From: Closterium sp. Naga37s-1
Taxonomy: Eukaryota > Streptophyta > Zygnematophyceae > Desmidiales > Closteriaceae
Assembly: GCA_947471745.1 (NCBI GenBank)
Contig: CANJKZ010000423.1
Span: 434,001-498,000 of the forward strand
Length of the DNA stretch: 64,000 bases
Direction: 5' to 3'
How positions within the stretch are numbered: the first letter of the stretch is position 1; every line of letters begins with the position of its first letter. The notes under the pieces are model-generated. The model made no database searches. It saw nothing but the letters and a program-made list of their open reading frames with translations, and was not told the DNA's origin. Below, piece after piece: positions 56,101-62,521 of this stretch. The position numbers and the translations under genes were made by a program.

Positions 56101-56225
56101 CACGCGGATTGAAACCTAAGGTAACCCTAAAACGCACCAAACACGCGATCGCTGATCTGCAGCAGTCCGTCCGGAGGCGGCGGCGGCGGAGGCTTGGATG
56201 CTTTTTTCCCTCCGAACCACGGCAT
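22049..56225 (-). CDS. FH (class II formin): Class II formin: PTEN-like pseudophosphatase, C2, FH1, FH2, long charged tail
   Basis: Fifteen exons, minus strand, in order: 56225-56138, 55339-54366, 53213-52989, 52564-50461, 49873-49759, 49071-48997, 48074-47976, 46557-46435, 45102-45052, 34970-34794, 26832-26761, 26135-26019, 24939-24871, 24296-24230, 23112-22049. All borders are GT-AG and phases agree except one break inside exon 4. The product is about 1800 aa. The N-terminus MPWFGGKK...[11 protein letters not shown] leads into the PTEN-like domain (about 20-240), then C2 (about 290-430), a linker, Lys/Glu coiled coil, FH1 polyproline, and FH2 across exons 4-15 with the signature [16 protein letters not shown]. 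Formins nucleate and processively elongate actin; class II plant members use the PTEN-like part for membrane attachment and some bind microtubules. A 354-residue charged tail follows FH2. Intron arrays (34971-45051; 26833-34793) make the gene 34 kb. Confidence 0.93.
23235..23578 (-). repeat. Two upstream 5'-part copies of formin exon 15
   Basis: 23235-23330 repeats the coding of [20 protein letters not shown] and EIKRI after its CCTCAG acceptor; 23515-23578 is a shorter copy. Confidence 0.9.
23709..23755 (-). repeat. Downstream 3'-part copy of formin exon 14
   Basis: Repeats the coding of [10 protein letters not shown] with the GTGAC/GTGAG donor position, on the far side of the GGGA tract. 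Confidence 0.85.
23818..24212. repeat. (GGGA)n microsatellite, about 395 bp
   Basis: Polypurine GGGA tract with occasional GGAC interruptions in formin intron 14; the transcript carries the pyrimidine strand, ending about 18 bases after the exon 14 donor. Confidence 0.95.
24300..24450. repeat. ATGCAACACC/ATGCAGCACC tandem repeat
   Basis: About fifteen 10-bp units in formin intron 13, just upstream of exon 14 in transcription order. Confidence 0.85.
24991..25250. repeat. 12-bp satellite TGTCTGCATGCA, about 21 units
   Basis: Nearly pure array in formin intron 12. Alternating purine-pyrimidine TGCATGCATG cores are self-complementary. The period is a multiple of three, so all six frames are open. 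Confidence 0.95.
25341..25370. repeat. 30-bp near-perfect palindrome with core GAGAATTCTC
   Basis: Arms GCTGGTTTTT and AACAACCAGC around GAGAATTCTC with one mismatch pair; a member of the dispersed palindrome family, in formin intron 12. Confidence 0.85.
25455..25925 (-). repeat. Five downstream 3'-part copies of formin exon 12 (about 103-bp period)
   Basis: Each repeats the coding of SEKDG(P/S)VSENFRA with a GTG donor and C-rich intron sequence. The distal four share the variant DGSVSENF. Confidence 0.93.
26207..26557 (-). repeat. Three upstream 5'-part copies of formin exon 12
   Basis: Copies at about 26207-26279, 26345-26417 and 26488-26557 repeat the coding of [20 protein letters not shown] with the TCTCAG acceptor; the first two are nearly perfect. 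Confidence 0.93.
26690..26760 (-). repeat. Downstream fragments of formin exon 11 end
   Basis: Two or three short repeats of the donor-proximal sequence (GCCCACAAGGTGTGTC on the minus strand) directly after exon 11. Confidence 0.65.
26833..27267. other. Formin intron 10, distal part
   Basis: Contains a perfect 20-bp palindrome, GTTTTGAGACGTCTCAAAAC (27039-27058), and a direct repeat of about 55 bp (GCGGGCTTGCTTTGCACAGA...) at about 26997-27040 and 27077-27121, plus an A-run near 27228-27242. No gene. Confidence 0.75.
27268..28251 (-). repeat. 172-bp tandem array: six 3'-part copies of formin exon 10
   Basis: Donor-bearing copies end at 28135, 27963, 27791, 27619, 27447 and about 27268. Each has about 75 bp of exon 10 end ([17 protein letters not shown]...YLAK) plus about 97 bp of intron. 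Those nearest the Copia element are almost identical and the distal two are diverged. Confidence 0.93.
28260..28601 (+). repeat. Copia-2 5' LTR
   Basis: Starts TGTCAGATTGCC, ends CTCACA. It contains an inverted repeat around ACCACTTGGT: AATAATGTTGA on the left arm and TCAACATTATT on the right, potentially a strong hairpin in the transcript. Confidence 0.95.
28602..28614 (+). promoter_or_regulatory. Copia-2 primer-binding site
   Basis: TGGTAATCAGAGC directly follows the 5' LTR and matches the initiator-Met tRNA type (TGGTATCAGAGC) with one extra A. Confidence 0.85.
28920..29770. repeat. 28-bp satellite in the Copia-2 leader, about 30 units
   Basis: Unit GCGACCAGCGGAGGCGACCG plus CCGCGGAC, with a GACGAACGCGGGC variant at the left end. 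Because 28 is not a multiple of three, all three minus-strand frames stay open and give the same 28-residue repeat, producing long but spurious ORFs. Confidence 0.93.
29966..32157 (+). pseudogene. gag-pro: Copia-2 gag and protease
   Basis: ATG at 29966 ([19 protein letters not shown]). A UBN2-like gag is followed by a Gly/Arg-rich RGG-type stretch (about 30930-31010) in place of a classic CCHC knuckle; a Cys/His cluster (CQYIIRY...[13 protein letters not shown]) follows. The protease motif [12 protein letters not shown] is near 31632-31667. The downstream pol homology (LGHPNF) is in another frame from 32158. Confidence 0.9.
32158..34167 (+). pseudogene. pol: Copia-2 integrase, residual RT and RNase H
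   Basis: LGHPNF and CSVCVESKL (pre-integrase) are followed by an apparently complete integrase core: [33 protein letters not shown]. After about 33120 the sequence jumps from a proline-rich linker to the last RT part with [11 protein letters not shown] (about 33209), losing roughly 200 residues of fingers and palm. RNase H ([37 protein letters not shown]) is open to the stop at 34165. Confidence 0.92.
34228..34569 (+). repeat. Copia-2 3' LTR
   Basis: Same length as the 5' LTR with about four or five substitutions; preceded by a short purine tract (GGTTAAGGGGT). Confidence 0.95.
34574..34793 (-). repeat. Downstream 3'-part copy of formin exon 10 (172-bp period), right of the Copia element
   Basis: The copy ending at 34622 is 172 bp from the true exon end at 34794. 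It repeats the coding of [17 protein letters not shown] through LMHYLAK with the GTGGGTG donor. The unit is cut by the Copia insertion at 34570. Confidence 0.93.
34794..34970 (-). CDS. Formin exon 10: FH2 core
   Basis: 59 codons, phase 0 on both sides, coding [34 protein letters not shown] and [10 protein letters not shown] to LMHYLAK. It holds the most conserved FH2 signature. It is the only place in the window where the 5' part and the 3' part of this exon are contiguous: upstream are only 5' parts, downstream only 3' parts. Confidence 0.95.
34971..44770 (-). repeat. 172-bp tandem array: 57 truncated 5'-part copies of formin exon 10
   Basis: Fills most of intron 9. Each unit (minus strand) has about 65 bp of intron end, including a long pyrimidine tract and TATGCGACCAG acceptor, then about 107 bp of exon 10 coding [20 protein letters not shown] and NQGTA. 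Decoy exon starts lie at 35142, 35314 and so on to 44430, exactly 172 bp apart (55 near-identical units), plus diverged ones at 44602 and about 44759. Every decoy has a 4-bp insertion after the codons for GTA that shifts into a TAA within a few codons, and none has a donor. The genuine exon lacks the insertion. Confidence 0.97.
45194..45375. repeat. 39-bp tandem repeat containing TTTTAGTCGACTCAAAA, five units
   Basis: Each unit contains a variant of the dispersed palindrome (core TCGA, one arm TTTTTAG), then GGAATCCCGGGGTGCACTG. Located in formin intron 8 between exon 9 and its upstream copies. A (TAGG)n run lies at 45113-45149. Confidence 0.9.
45378..45808 (-). repeat. Four upstream 5'-part copies of formin exon 9
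   Basis: Copies near 45380, 45498, 45625 and 45778 repeat the coding of VKDVQRN with the CCTGCAG acceptor. A perfect 20-bp palindrome, CTTTTGAGTCGACTCAAAAG, is at 45606-45625, and flanking tracts repeat GGAATCCACGAGTGAT. Confidence 0.9.
45865..46228 (-). repeat. Downstream 3'-part copies of formin exon 8 with CATGG microsatellite
   Basis: Copies at about 45865-45905, 46035-46087 and 46190-46228 repeat the coding of [15 protein letters not shown] with a GTGAG donor. A (CATGG)n run lies at 45937-46023. Shorter donor-end fragments recur near 46120 and 46392. Confidence 0.88.
46240..46350. repeat. 18-bp tandem repeat ACTTGAACTCATACCACA
   Basis: About six units between exon 8 and its downstream copies; the ACTTGAACTC part resembles exon 8 sequence (reverse of GAGTTCAAG). 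Confidence 0.85.
46647..47002 (-). repeat. Three upstream 5'-part copies of formin exon 8
   Basis: Copies at 46647-46697, 46778-46843 and 46939-47002 repeat the coding of [20 protein letters not shown], each with its CAG acceptor. Confidence 0.92.
47080..47735. repeat. 8-bp satellite CATGCCCC/CATGCCCT, about 80 units
   Basis: Eight-bp period, so both strands encode 8-residue repeats in every frame. Lies in formin intron 7. Confidence 0.92.
47780..47932. repeat. 14-bp tandem repeat CAACCAGCTCACTG
   Basis: About eleven units in formin intron 7, adjoining the exon 7 donor. Confidence 0.9.
48229..48397 (-). repeat. Upstream 5'-part copies of formin exon 7
   Basis: 48229-48282 repeats the coding of [19 protein letters not shown]; 48375-48397 is a fragment (GEKVDG). 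Confidence 0.9.
48409..48815. repeat. 36-bp tandem minisatellite, about 11 units
   Basis: Unit TGCCCGTGTGTTAAGGGCCC plus TCCGCCCCACACTCAG, contiguous and without spacers, in formin intron 6. Confidence 0.9.
48850..48908 (-). repeat. Downstream 3'-part copy of formin exon 6
   Basis: Repeats the coding of [15 protein letters not shown]-like sequence diverged from [14 protein letters not shown], with a GTGAG donor. Confidence 0.8.
49172..49196 (-). repeat. Short upstream copy of formin exon 6 start
   Basis: Repeats the IDMKRA coding start after a CAG. A further trace lies near 49290-49310. Confidence 0.6.
49455..49720 (-). repeat. Three downstream 3'-part copies of formin exon 5
   Basis: Copies at about 49455-49529, 49549-49617 and 49658-49720 repeat the coding of [18 protein letters not shown], each followed by a GTAAG donor; one carries T/V changes. 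Confidence 0.9.
50281..50350 (-). repeat. Downstream 3'-part copy of formin exon 4 end
   Basis: Repeats the coding of [16 protein letters not shown], the first FH2 residues, about 180 bp after the true exon end. A TTTTGAG-ATGC-CTCAAGA palindrome abuts it (50352-50370). Confidence 0.85.
50461..52564 (-). CDS. Formin exon 4: linker, coiled coil, FH1 and FH2 start
   Basis: Starts [14 protein letters not shown] after CCCTCCAG. A Ser/Asp-rich linker is followed by a Lys/Glu-rich coiled coil (about 51480-51850), then FH1: about twenty runs of 5-12 prolines separated by GGG or GGK (about 50570-51420), then PPGFKG repeats and [15 protein letters not shown], the FH2 start. Exon length is 2104 nt, one base out of phase with exons 4-5 as joined, so the frame changes somewhere in the homopolymer-rich FH1 (roughly 50580-51300). 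A small unrecognised intron, a real mutation, or a consensus error in C-runs would each explain it. Confidence 0.85.
52728..52866 (-). repeat. Downstream 3'-part copy of formin exon 3
   Basis: Repeats the coding of [19 protein letters not shown] through DFRVE with a GTGAG donor, about 260 bp after the true exon end. Confidence 0.9.
53340..53576 (-). repeat. Upstream 5'-part copies of formin exon 3
   Basis: 53340-53457 repeats the first half of exon 3 ([17 protein letters not shown] through DMEG.GSEQ) with the NQ(R) acceptor region; 53536-53576 is a shorter copy. A palindrome with core TCGA lies at 53503-53520 between them. Confidence 0.9.
53620..54365 (-). repeat. Four downstream 3'-part copies of formin exon 2 (185-bp period)
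   Basis: Donor-bearing copies end at 54181, 53996, 53811 and 53626, exactly 185 bp apart and 185 bp from the true exon end at 54366. Each repeats the coding of [18 protein letters not shown] through KYYLQ. Alternate units share variants (for example R or W after GVN), suggesting amplification as pairs. Confidence 0.95.
54366..56225 (-). CDS. Formin exons 1-2: start, PTEN-like domain, first part of C2
   Basis: Exon 1 (56138-56225) begins with ATG at 56225 and ends TTTG/GTGCG; exon 2 resumes TG TTT GAT after CCTTTCCAG, making Val. The phosphatase loop reads HCERGGWP (about 54877-54899). The P-loop Cys is present, but the Arg of CX5R is Pro, so phosphatase activity is not expected, as in plant class II formins. 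Exon 2 ends with [11 protein letters not shown]...AKYYLQ of C2. It contains a Lys-rich low-complexity insert ([11 protein letters not shown]) and a Gln-rich insert absent from typical family members. Confidence 0.92.
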
Positions 56226-57363
56226 GGTGGCAATATACGGTCGGTATTTTAGTTAGTAGAGGTAGCAGCGGTGGTGGGGGTGGTGGTGGTGGGGAGCCTA
56301 GTGACTTCCAGTCACGAAAACTGGCGACCAGAATTTTGTCAGTAACGTTAGCTGGTGTTACAGCCCGTGTCAGGACTGGGTGTACATGATAGTCGTTCTA
56401 GGTAAAGAAGGACCTAGATTGTGGTTTTCGCGAAGGCCAATGCGGTTCGTGCGGGTTGCGCTCTTGTCATGCATCGCGCTACGTGGCCATTACCAAAATC
56501 AATGGGCTAATAAGCTAGTTCCTCTCATGCAGCTATGTGGGAGCACCGCTGTCAAGGCTCGGCCCTTGTGGCATATGGAACTCAGGGACAATCGAGGCTA
56601 ACGAGCCTTGCATCGCGGCTTGCGAAAGCAAGGCAGTCTGTCAGCTGTTTCGCCACTACTGCTCGCGGTTCCAGCCTGTTGCTAAAAAAGCCTGGGAGAC
56701 AACATCGATGTGGATTGTTTGTCACGTCATTGATTACTCCGCCGGGACCAATGCTGACTCGTTGGAGTCTCCCCTGCCCACCCTTCTGCCTGGCTGCAAC
56801 GGACATATCGTGGAAAGTCTTGGGGCACTTTGGATTACGCTCCACAATATGGGCAGGAAAGCCTCAATCGCAGGACCCCTCTTCACCATGTTTGTAAACC
56901 AGCTTGTGGTGACTTAGATTTCATAAGTGTCTTCCGTTTCCGGGTCAACTTAGTGGTTGGGAAATGATAAAGTGAAACTTCCTGTTTTAAATTTCAGCTT
57001 CCTGACATGTTCAGAACACGCCCTGAATTTCATCAACACTGGTTTTGGTCCCAGAATAAACATTCGCGACTCCGACGACTACAGCGGGTCAGAGTTTGTA
57101 CGCGCTCAGTTGTTGTACCATCGCACTCAACAACAACCGAACAAGAATGGACGAACTTTTACACAATATATATTCCCACTGTAAAAGTCCGTGAAGAACG
57201 AGAGCATGCCTTGGTTAGCACTCTCTAAATCCAACTATGAAAAGGGACGAATAAACAGCCATTCCACACAGTAACATCTCAGTGAGGCACGCACTGCAAC
57301 ATCATCCGCCTATCTTCACATCCAGCTGATGATTAGTCAAAAGTGCTTGACCTGATCAGCACC
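56226..57363. other. Formin upstream region and 3' flank of the neighbouring gene
   Basis: Formin and the Ala/Glu/Pro-rich gene are both transcribed leftward, so this holds the formin promoter. A (GGT)n run is at 56268-56292. Open frames on the plus strand (56380-56917) have no recognisable domain or codon pattern. Confidence 0.5.
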
Positions 57364-59505
57364 TTACGCAGTCCAGCCAAAGATCCAGCAGATAAGTGCA
57401 GAGCAATTTGGCAGCGGCTGGGGCTCAATGATCTCAATCGGCTCCTGAAAGAAACAAAGAATGTTTGCAGCACAAGTCAGGGAGTTAGGGTGAACTGTGA
57501 AATTTGACATGTTGCAAAGCGGGACGCATTGTCAGTGCTACCAAGAAACCGCAGGAGTAATGAAGGGGAGCAGCAAGGCATCACAAAGATAGGGATGGTG
57601 GGTCGCAACCATACTCACATGCATTTGAAGGGGTTGAGAGTAGAGAAGGGGTTGGGAGTAGAAAAGTGTATTCTTGCCATACCTGGCGCGTGTCGACTGG
57701 TTTCTCTGCCTGCACACCGTTCTGATCCTTCTTCTCCTCCACTGGCTTCTCAGCCTCACTTCCCACACTCGACCTCGTTTCTGAAACCACAACCTTTGTC
57801 TCTTCGTCCACACCCCCAGATGACGATGATCCAGCAGCAGCAACCACTGCTGCAGCCGTGCCAGCAGAACCCTGCTTCTCTGCACCACCGCCAGCCCCTT
57901 CCCTTGCATCTTCTGCACTGCGGCTGCTGCTTTCTGTGACTGCAGCCTTGGCCTCTGATTCTGGTTGTTTCTCTTCCACTGCAGGCGGTGCCGCCTCAAC
58001 GGCTGCTCGTTCAGGAATAGGTGTAGGCGCTGTTATAGGTGCAGCAGGCGTTGGTTCAGGTGCTGCTGGTGCAGGCTCAGATGATACCGGTGTGGCCTCT
58101 GGAGCAGGTTCAGGGGCTGCAGGCACAGGCTCAGGTGCTTTAGGAGCAGGCTCAGGTTCTGCTGGTGCAGGTGCAGGCTCAGCGGCTGCTGGTGCAGGTT
58201 CAGGTGCTTCAGGTGCAGGCTCAGGAGCTGCAGGTGCAGGTTCAGGTGCTTCAGGTGCAGGTTCAGAAGCTGCAGGTGCAGGCTCTGGTGACGGCTCAGA
58301 AGCTGGCGCGGGAGCAACAGAGACGGCAGCCGCAGCGACTACTGCTGCTGCAGCTGCCAGCATGACCTCCCCTCCCTCCTTGGACTGAGACGCAGCTGAG
58401 GCTGACGAATCAGCATCTCCTGAGGCTTGTGGTGTGGCAGCTGCGGGAGCTGTTGAGATGGGACGGAAAGAGCACAAGCAGACAACAAAAGCAAGCTTGA
58501 ATCTCCTGAAAATAGATGTTCAGTGCACTATGTGGATTACACCATGAACAATGACGCAGAAACAGGAAGAAAAACAGCACGTTAACTGTAGAGCTTGATC
58601 AGCAAGTTGGTTCACTTTCATCTCACTAGCTGGAGACTAGACCTAGCCGAAACCACTTCATTTCAATAGAAGGTCTCACGACGGGTTCCTTCATTTCGCC
58701 CCTTTTATAACCCAGGTAGGAAAAATACGAAAAAAACTGGTCGCTACCTGATCTCATACCATTACGTCGATATATTCGGCTTTTATTTCGACATGGCTGA
58801 AATGCTGAGCAACCGTGAACCGCGCAACACAACATTGCCACCGTTTGCTTACCAGAACGGAATACACCATTCCCTTACCTTGAACACCGACGGCTTCAGA
58901 GGATGATTTTTTCTTGTTCTTCTTCTTCCCTCCCCCTCCTCCGCCAGCTCCCCCATTCGACGCAGCATTTGCCTGAGTCGACTGTTCTGCCGCGGTCGCC
59001 TCAGTCGCTTGAGTCGCCTCAAGGGCTTTCTGTGGCTCCGCTGGCTTCACGTCGCCTAGGTCGGGAGAGCCATGAAACAGCAAGAATAAAGAGAAGATCA
59101 TGCAAATTATGCAGATCCGTCTCTATTCTTGCCAGATCCGCGAGTAGAAACGACACGGATGGAAGGAAGATGCAAGCATAGCTGATGCCGAGAGTCTCTA
59201 AGCTGACCTTTGGTCGAGATCGCATCCGATGCCGTCGCAGGAGTCGCAGGAGTCGCCGGTGTCGCAGGAGTGGTCGGCGTCTCGGGCGTATCTTTCGAGG
59301 TTGCCGTGGACGACGTTTTCTCTGCAGCTGGGGAATGGACGCGGGTATGTTCAGGTACTGGACTGAGTCACGGATCTAGAATATTGGAGTCGCATGAAAT
59401 TTCTCAACAAAGACATCGATGGGTATAAGAGCTAGCAAGTAGCGGATTCGTACCAGTGTTTACTGTCGGCTTGTTCTTGTTCTTCTTGTTCTTCTTTGAC
59501 GGCAT
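57364..59505 (-). CDS. Lys/Asn-rich, Ala/Glu/Pro-repeat protein, function unknown
   Basis: Five exons with consistent phases: 59505-59454, 59321-59208, 59055-58879, 58449-57683, 57444-57364; product about 396 aa. The start is ATG 59505 (MPSKKNKKNKNKPTVNT). Exon 2 encodes a TPATPATP repeat, exon 3 an Ala/Thr/Gln-rich stretch ending GGGGGGKKKNKKKSSSE. Exon 4 has an Ala-rich, possibly membrane-inserting block (VMLAAAAAVVAAAAVSVA) and about fifteen PEPAPAA/PEPAPEA repeats followed by an acidic region. The last exon is short (EPIEIIEPQPLP...WIFGWTA). The Ala/Val stretch could be a transmembrane anchor and the KKNKK patches nuclear or nucleolar signals. Not recognised as a named family; disordered overall. 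No half-exon copies are visible in its introns, unlike its neighbours. Confidence 0.7.
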
Positions 59506-60340
59506 TTTGACTGAAATTTAGCCGAATGAATGTGAATACCCAGGTGTAAGCTTGGGAATCGCTAGGATATACTGCAGTAGGAAAATGCGGCTCAATACGA
59601 GAGGGCGACCCGTTCCGCGCTGGGCTCGAGCTAATAAAAACTCTAGTGGAAACTAATAAAAAGCAGGAAGAAAAAAAACTTCATTTCAAGCAGCAAGCAA
59701 GCAATGTCAGCACGAGGAAGGCTGACCCTGACAACAACCAAGAAAGGTGACATATGTTCGGTTCGGATGATGATGCACGGATGTGACAATATTACTATTC
59801 CACGGTTGAGTACGATGCTGTTTGTCTCAGGGCGGTTGTTGAGGATTCTGAAGGGATGGGTAGGCATGAAACGTAGTTTACTCGAAATGCTTGACAGTTC
59901 ACCTGACAGAACTCACCCAATCCAATCTGACCTTGCTTTTACCTCCATCTTTCTCGGCCCATCTTCGGGGATGTCGCCGCTCTGCTGAATGGACAGCGTG
60001 ATCGGACGGCCTGAAACATCTGTCAGCAGGTTTCAGCTCCCGCTCTGGTCAATCACCGCTACAGGCACGTGGCGTTGCAAATATATCTGTTGGTGCCAGC
60101 CAAACTACACCTCAACCATTCCACAAACAAACAATCACTAACATACACGCAAACTACAGGCATGCACCTCTTTCTGGATAAATAGGATGCATTCATTTAA
60201 GAATCTAATACTAGGTGACTAACACCTACGTCTACAGTATATACAGATCTACTTGTACGTATACGACACTCAACCTGATTTTGAAAATGCAAACTTAGCC
60301 TCTAAACTGAAGAATGTGCACGCAACCTCAACTACTCCTC
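59506..60340. other. Intergenic: promoter side of the Ala/Glu/Pro gene and 3' flank of the WRKY-like gene
   Basis: AT-richer, no convincing gene. An A-run is near 59669-59677. Confidence 0.5.
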
Positions 60341-62521
60341 TCACCATCTCACTCCACGTCCAACTTGAAGCATGCCCAAGGAGTCTTCTAAGATAACAAG
60401 CGGACTGCATCTTCTCTCATCACCAAACACATCAAGCCCCATGCACTCTCTGCTGGGGGTTTCACCCCACTTAATGTCTTCCCACTTTATAAGCTCACAA
60501 CCACCATTAGCCGCACCCATTTCACGTAACCATCCATCCACCTCTGCTCCTCCTTCCATGCCCCCAACTGAAGAATCAATTCCAGCCCAAAAAGGAAACT
60601 CTGAAGGCTCAGGAACACGTCGATCCAAATCATTCCTGCGGAAAATCTCTGCTTGCTTTTCCAACCGCCCCTGAACCCCATCACTCATCACCACCTGAAT
60701 CACCCCGGTCTCATCCTCCGAAATCACCAAAGTCTCCCCCCCAGCTGAAGGAGCAACCACTCCTCCACCATGATTGGCCAAAGCTGGGAAGATCAAATCG
60801 CCCGAATCCTTAGCCGAAACGCTTTTGCCTGCGGCAGAACGCTTAGACAGCGCAGGCAACGCTGGAAGTTGTCGAGAGTGCACGCAGGGAGAGAAGCAAC
60901 AGCAGGAGCAGCACCGTTGATCTTGAGCCACCTTATCCATGGTCAGATCCGACGGTCCCATTTCGCTTATCCTTGTCGGTGGGAAAATAGGAGCCAAGAC
61001 TTCCACATTCCGCAGGCTCTGCCGTGTAACTGACCCCAATCTGGCCAGAGCAGCAGAAGCTCCTTTTACACATGCTGCCTCAATCGGGGCTGCTTGTAGC
61101 GGGCCCAGATCGAATGTGTCAAACATGTTGCTCGCGCTAGCCCAGTCCGTGCCTGACAGCAGAACCCCATGATCCAAAGTCAGGCCGATAACAGAATCTT
61201 GGAATCCTTTAACATCTGCCAGTGCACGTGCCATGTCATCAGCAGCAGCCTCCACCAACATTGACCGCTTCCGTTTTCCCTTTAATAAATCCAAATGCAG
61301 CTCTCCCGTTTCCTGCTCGGCCTCCTCCGCAGCTCCCGGTGATGGCGGGATCTCACTGCCGGATGATGCTGAAACGGGAGTCCGTGGGGAAAGCGGCGTG
61401 GAAGGCGGTGGGGACAGAGGCGGTGAGAGCGGCGGTGGCGAGCTCGGCGTGGTGGGAGTGAGCGAGCACGAGTTGTCACGCCTCCCGCCATCTTCCTTCG
61501 CCAAGCCGCCGCGAAGCAGAGACAGGTCGAGTGTGGTTGCATGCTGCTGTTTTTTCTCAAAGCATGGAAGCTGCTGCAGTTGTGCACGCGGGAGCGGGAA
61601 CATGTGGCCTGTGATTGCAAGCTGCTCCTGCATACTAGCAGTAGCAGAGAGATTGGCGCGCTCTGTAGGGAATATGGGATTCGTTAACAGAGACTCGTTC
61701 TCGGAGGGGGTGCGAGAGGCGGGCTGCGCGTGGTTGTGCTTGCCCGAGTAGGTGACACGTGGCGCGATGTCAGAGGCGCCAGGCTGGCCGAACTGCGTGT
61801 GCACGTCCACCACTCGGCGCGCAGGGCAGCGGCGTCCGTTGTCGGAGTGGCTGCAGCGGAAATAATGCCTGGAGAGAGCAATGACAAGAGGGAATAGTAA
61901 GACGGGAAAACATATCAGGCAGTGGTCACGTCATAATCGACATTTCTACACATCAGCACAACCAGTGCGTCACCAGAGGTGGACTGATCTAAAAACTAGC
62001 GGAGTAGCACAATATTCCACAACAATGTCTTGGAATAAATAAAAAGAGGAGAGTAAACGAATTGATCAGAAAAACAAGATGAAGAAGACGAACAAGAAAT
62101 TATAAAAACAAAAAAGGTCGATGAGAGCATGTATAAGGACTGACCGTGAGAAGCGGCCGCCTGAGATGTCCTTCTGGCCGTACTTGAGCCACTCGTGGCC
62201 GTCGTGCGGAATACAGTGCTTGAACTCGCGCAGCCTCGCGCGCTTGCTCGGCGGACTCGACGGCTTCCAGCTGCGGTACGCGGAAGGGGGAGGGGGGAAA
62301 GGGGGAAGAGGGAGATTCGGAACGGCGGGGGATGAGAATGATGGAAAACAATAACAGAAACGATCAATGGCGGAACTCCGGAGCAAATGTGGGACGGCGG
62401 TGGCTCTAGTAAGCTGGATTCATAACAAATAATGCCGAAATAGTAGTACCACCAAGACTCACTTGATGTCGAAATCTTGCAGCAGCAGCGGCACGAGGAT
62501 CTGGCTTGCGGGAAGCATCAT
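60341..62521 (-). CDS. WRKY-like (WRKY-GCM1 superfamily) transcription factor with WLKYGQK core
   Basis: Three exons: 62521-62463, 62270-62145, 61868-60341, phases consistent, about 570 aa. The start is ATG 62521, directly followed by a second ATG. The DNA-binding domain spans exons 2-3: DGHEWLKYGQKDISGGRFSR, then HYFRCSHSDNGRRCPARRVV and, after an insertion, VTYSGKHNH. The heptapeptide is WLKYGQK instead of WRKYGQK. The zinc ligands are Cys-X8-Cys and HNH, wider than the common C-X4-5-C spacing. A basic SKRARLREFK precedes the domain as a likely nuclear signal. The C-terminal 450 residues are Ser/Pro-rich with several SP sites, a Cys cluster (RCCSCCCFSPC) and no second domain. WRKY proteins bind W-boxes (TTGACC/T); whether this variant does is unknown. 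Confidence 0.8.

Noticed and set aside
56380-56920. Plus-strand ORFs of 120-126 codons upstream of the formin
   Set aside because: No recognisable domain, overlapping frames of similar length, and no splice or start context that stands out.
59704-59988. 94-codon plus-strand ORF
   Set aside because: Isolated, no similarity I can recognise, in an intergenic gap between two minus-strand genes.
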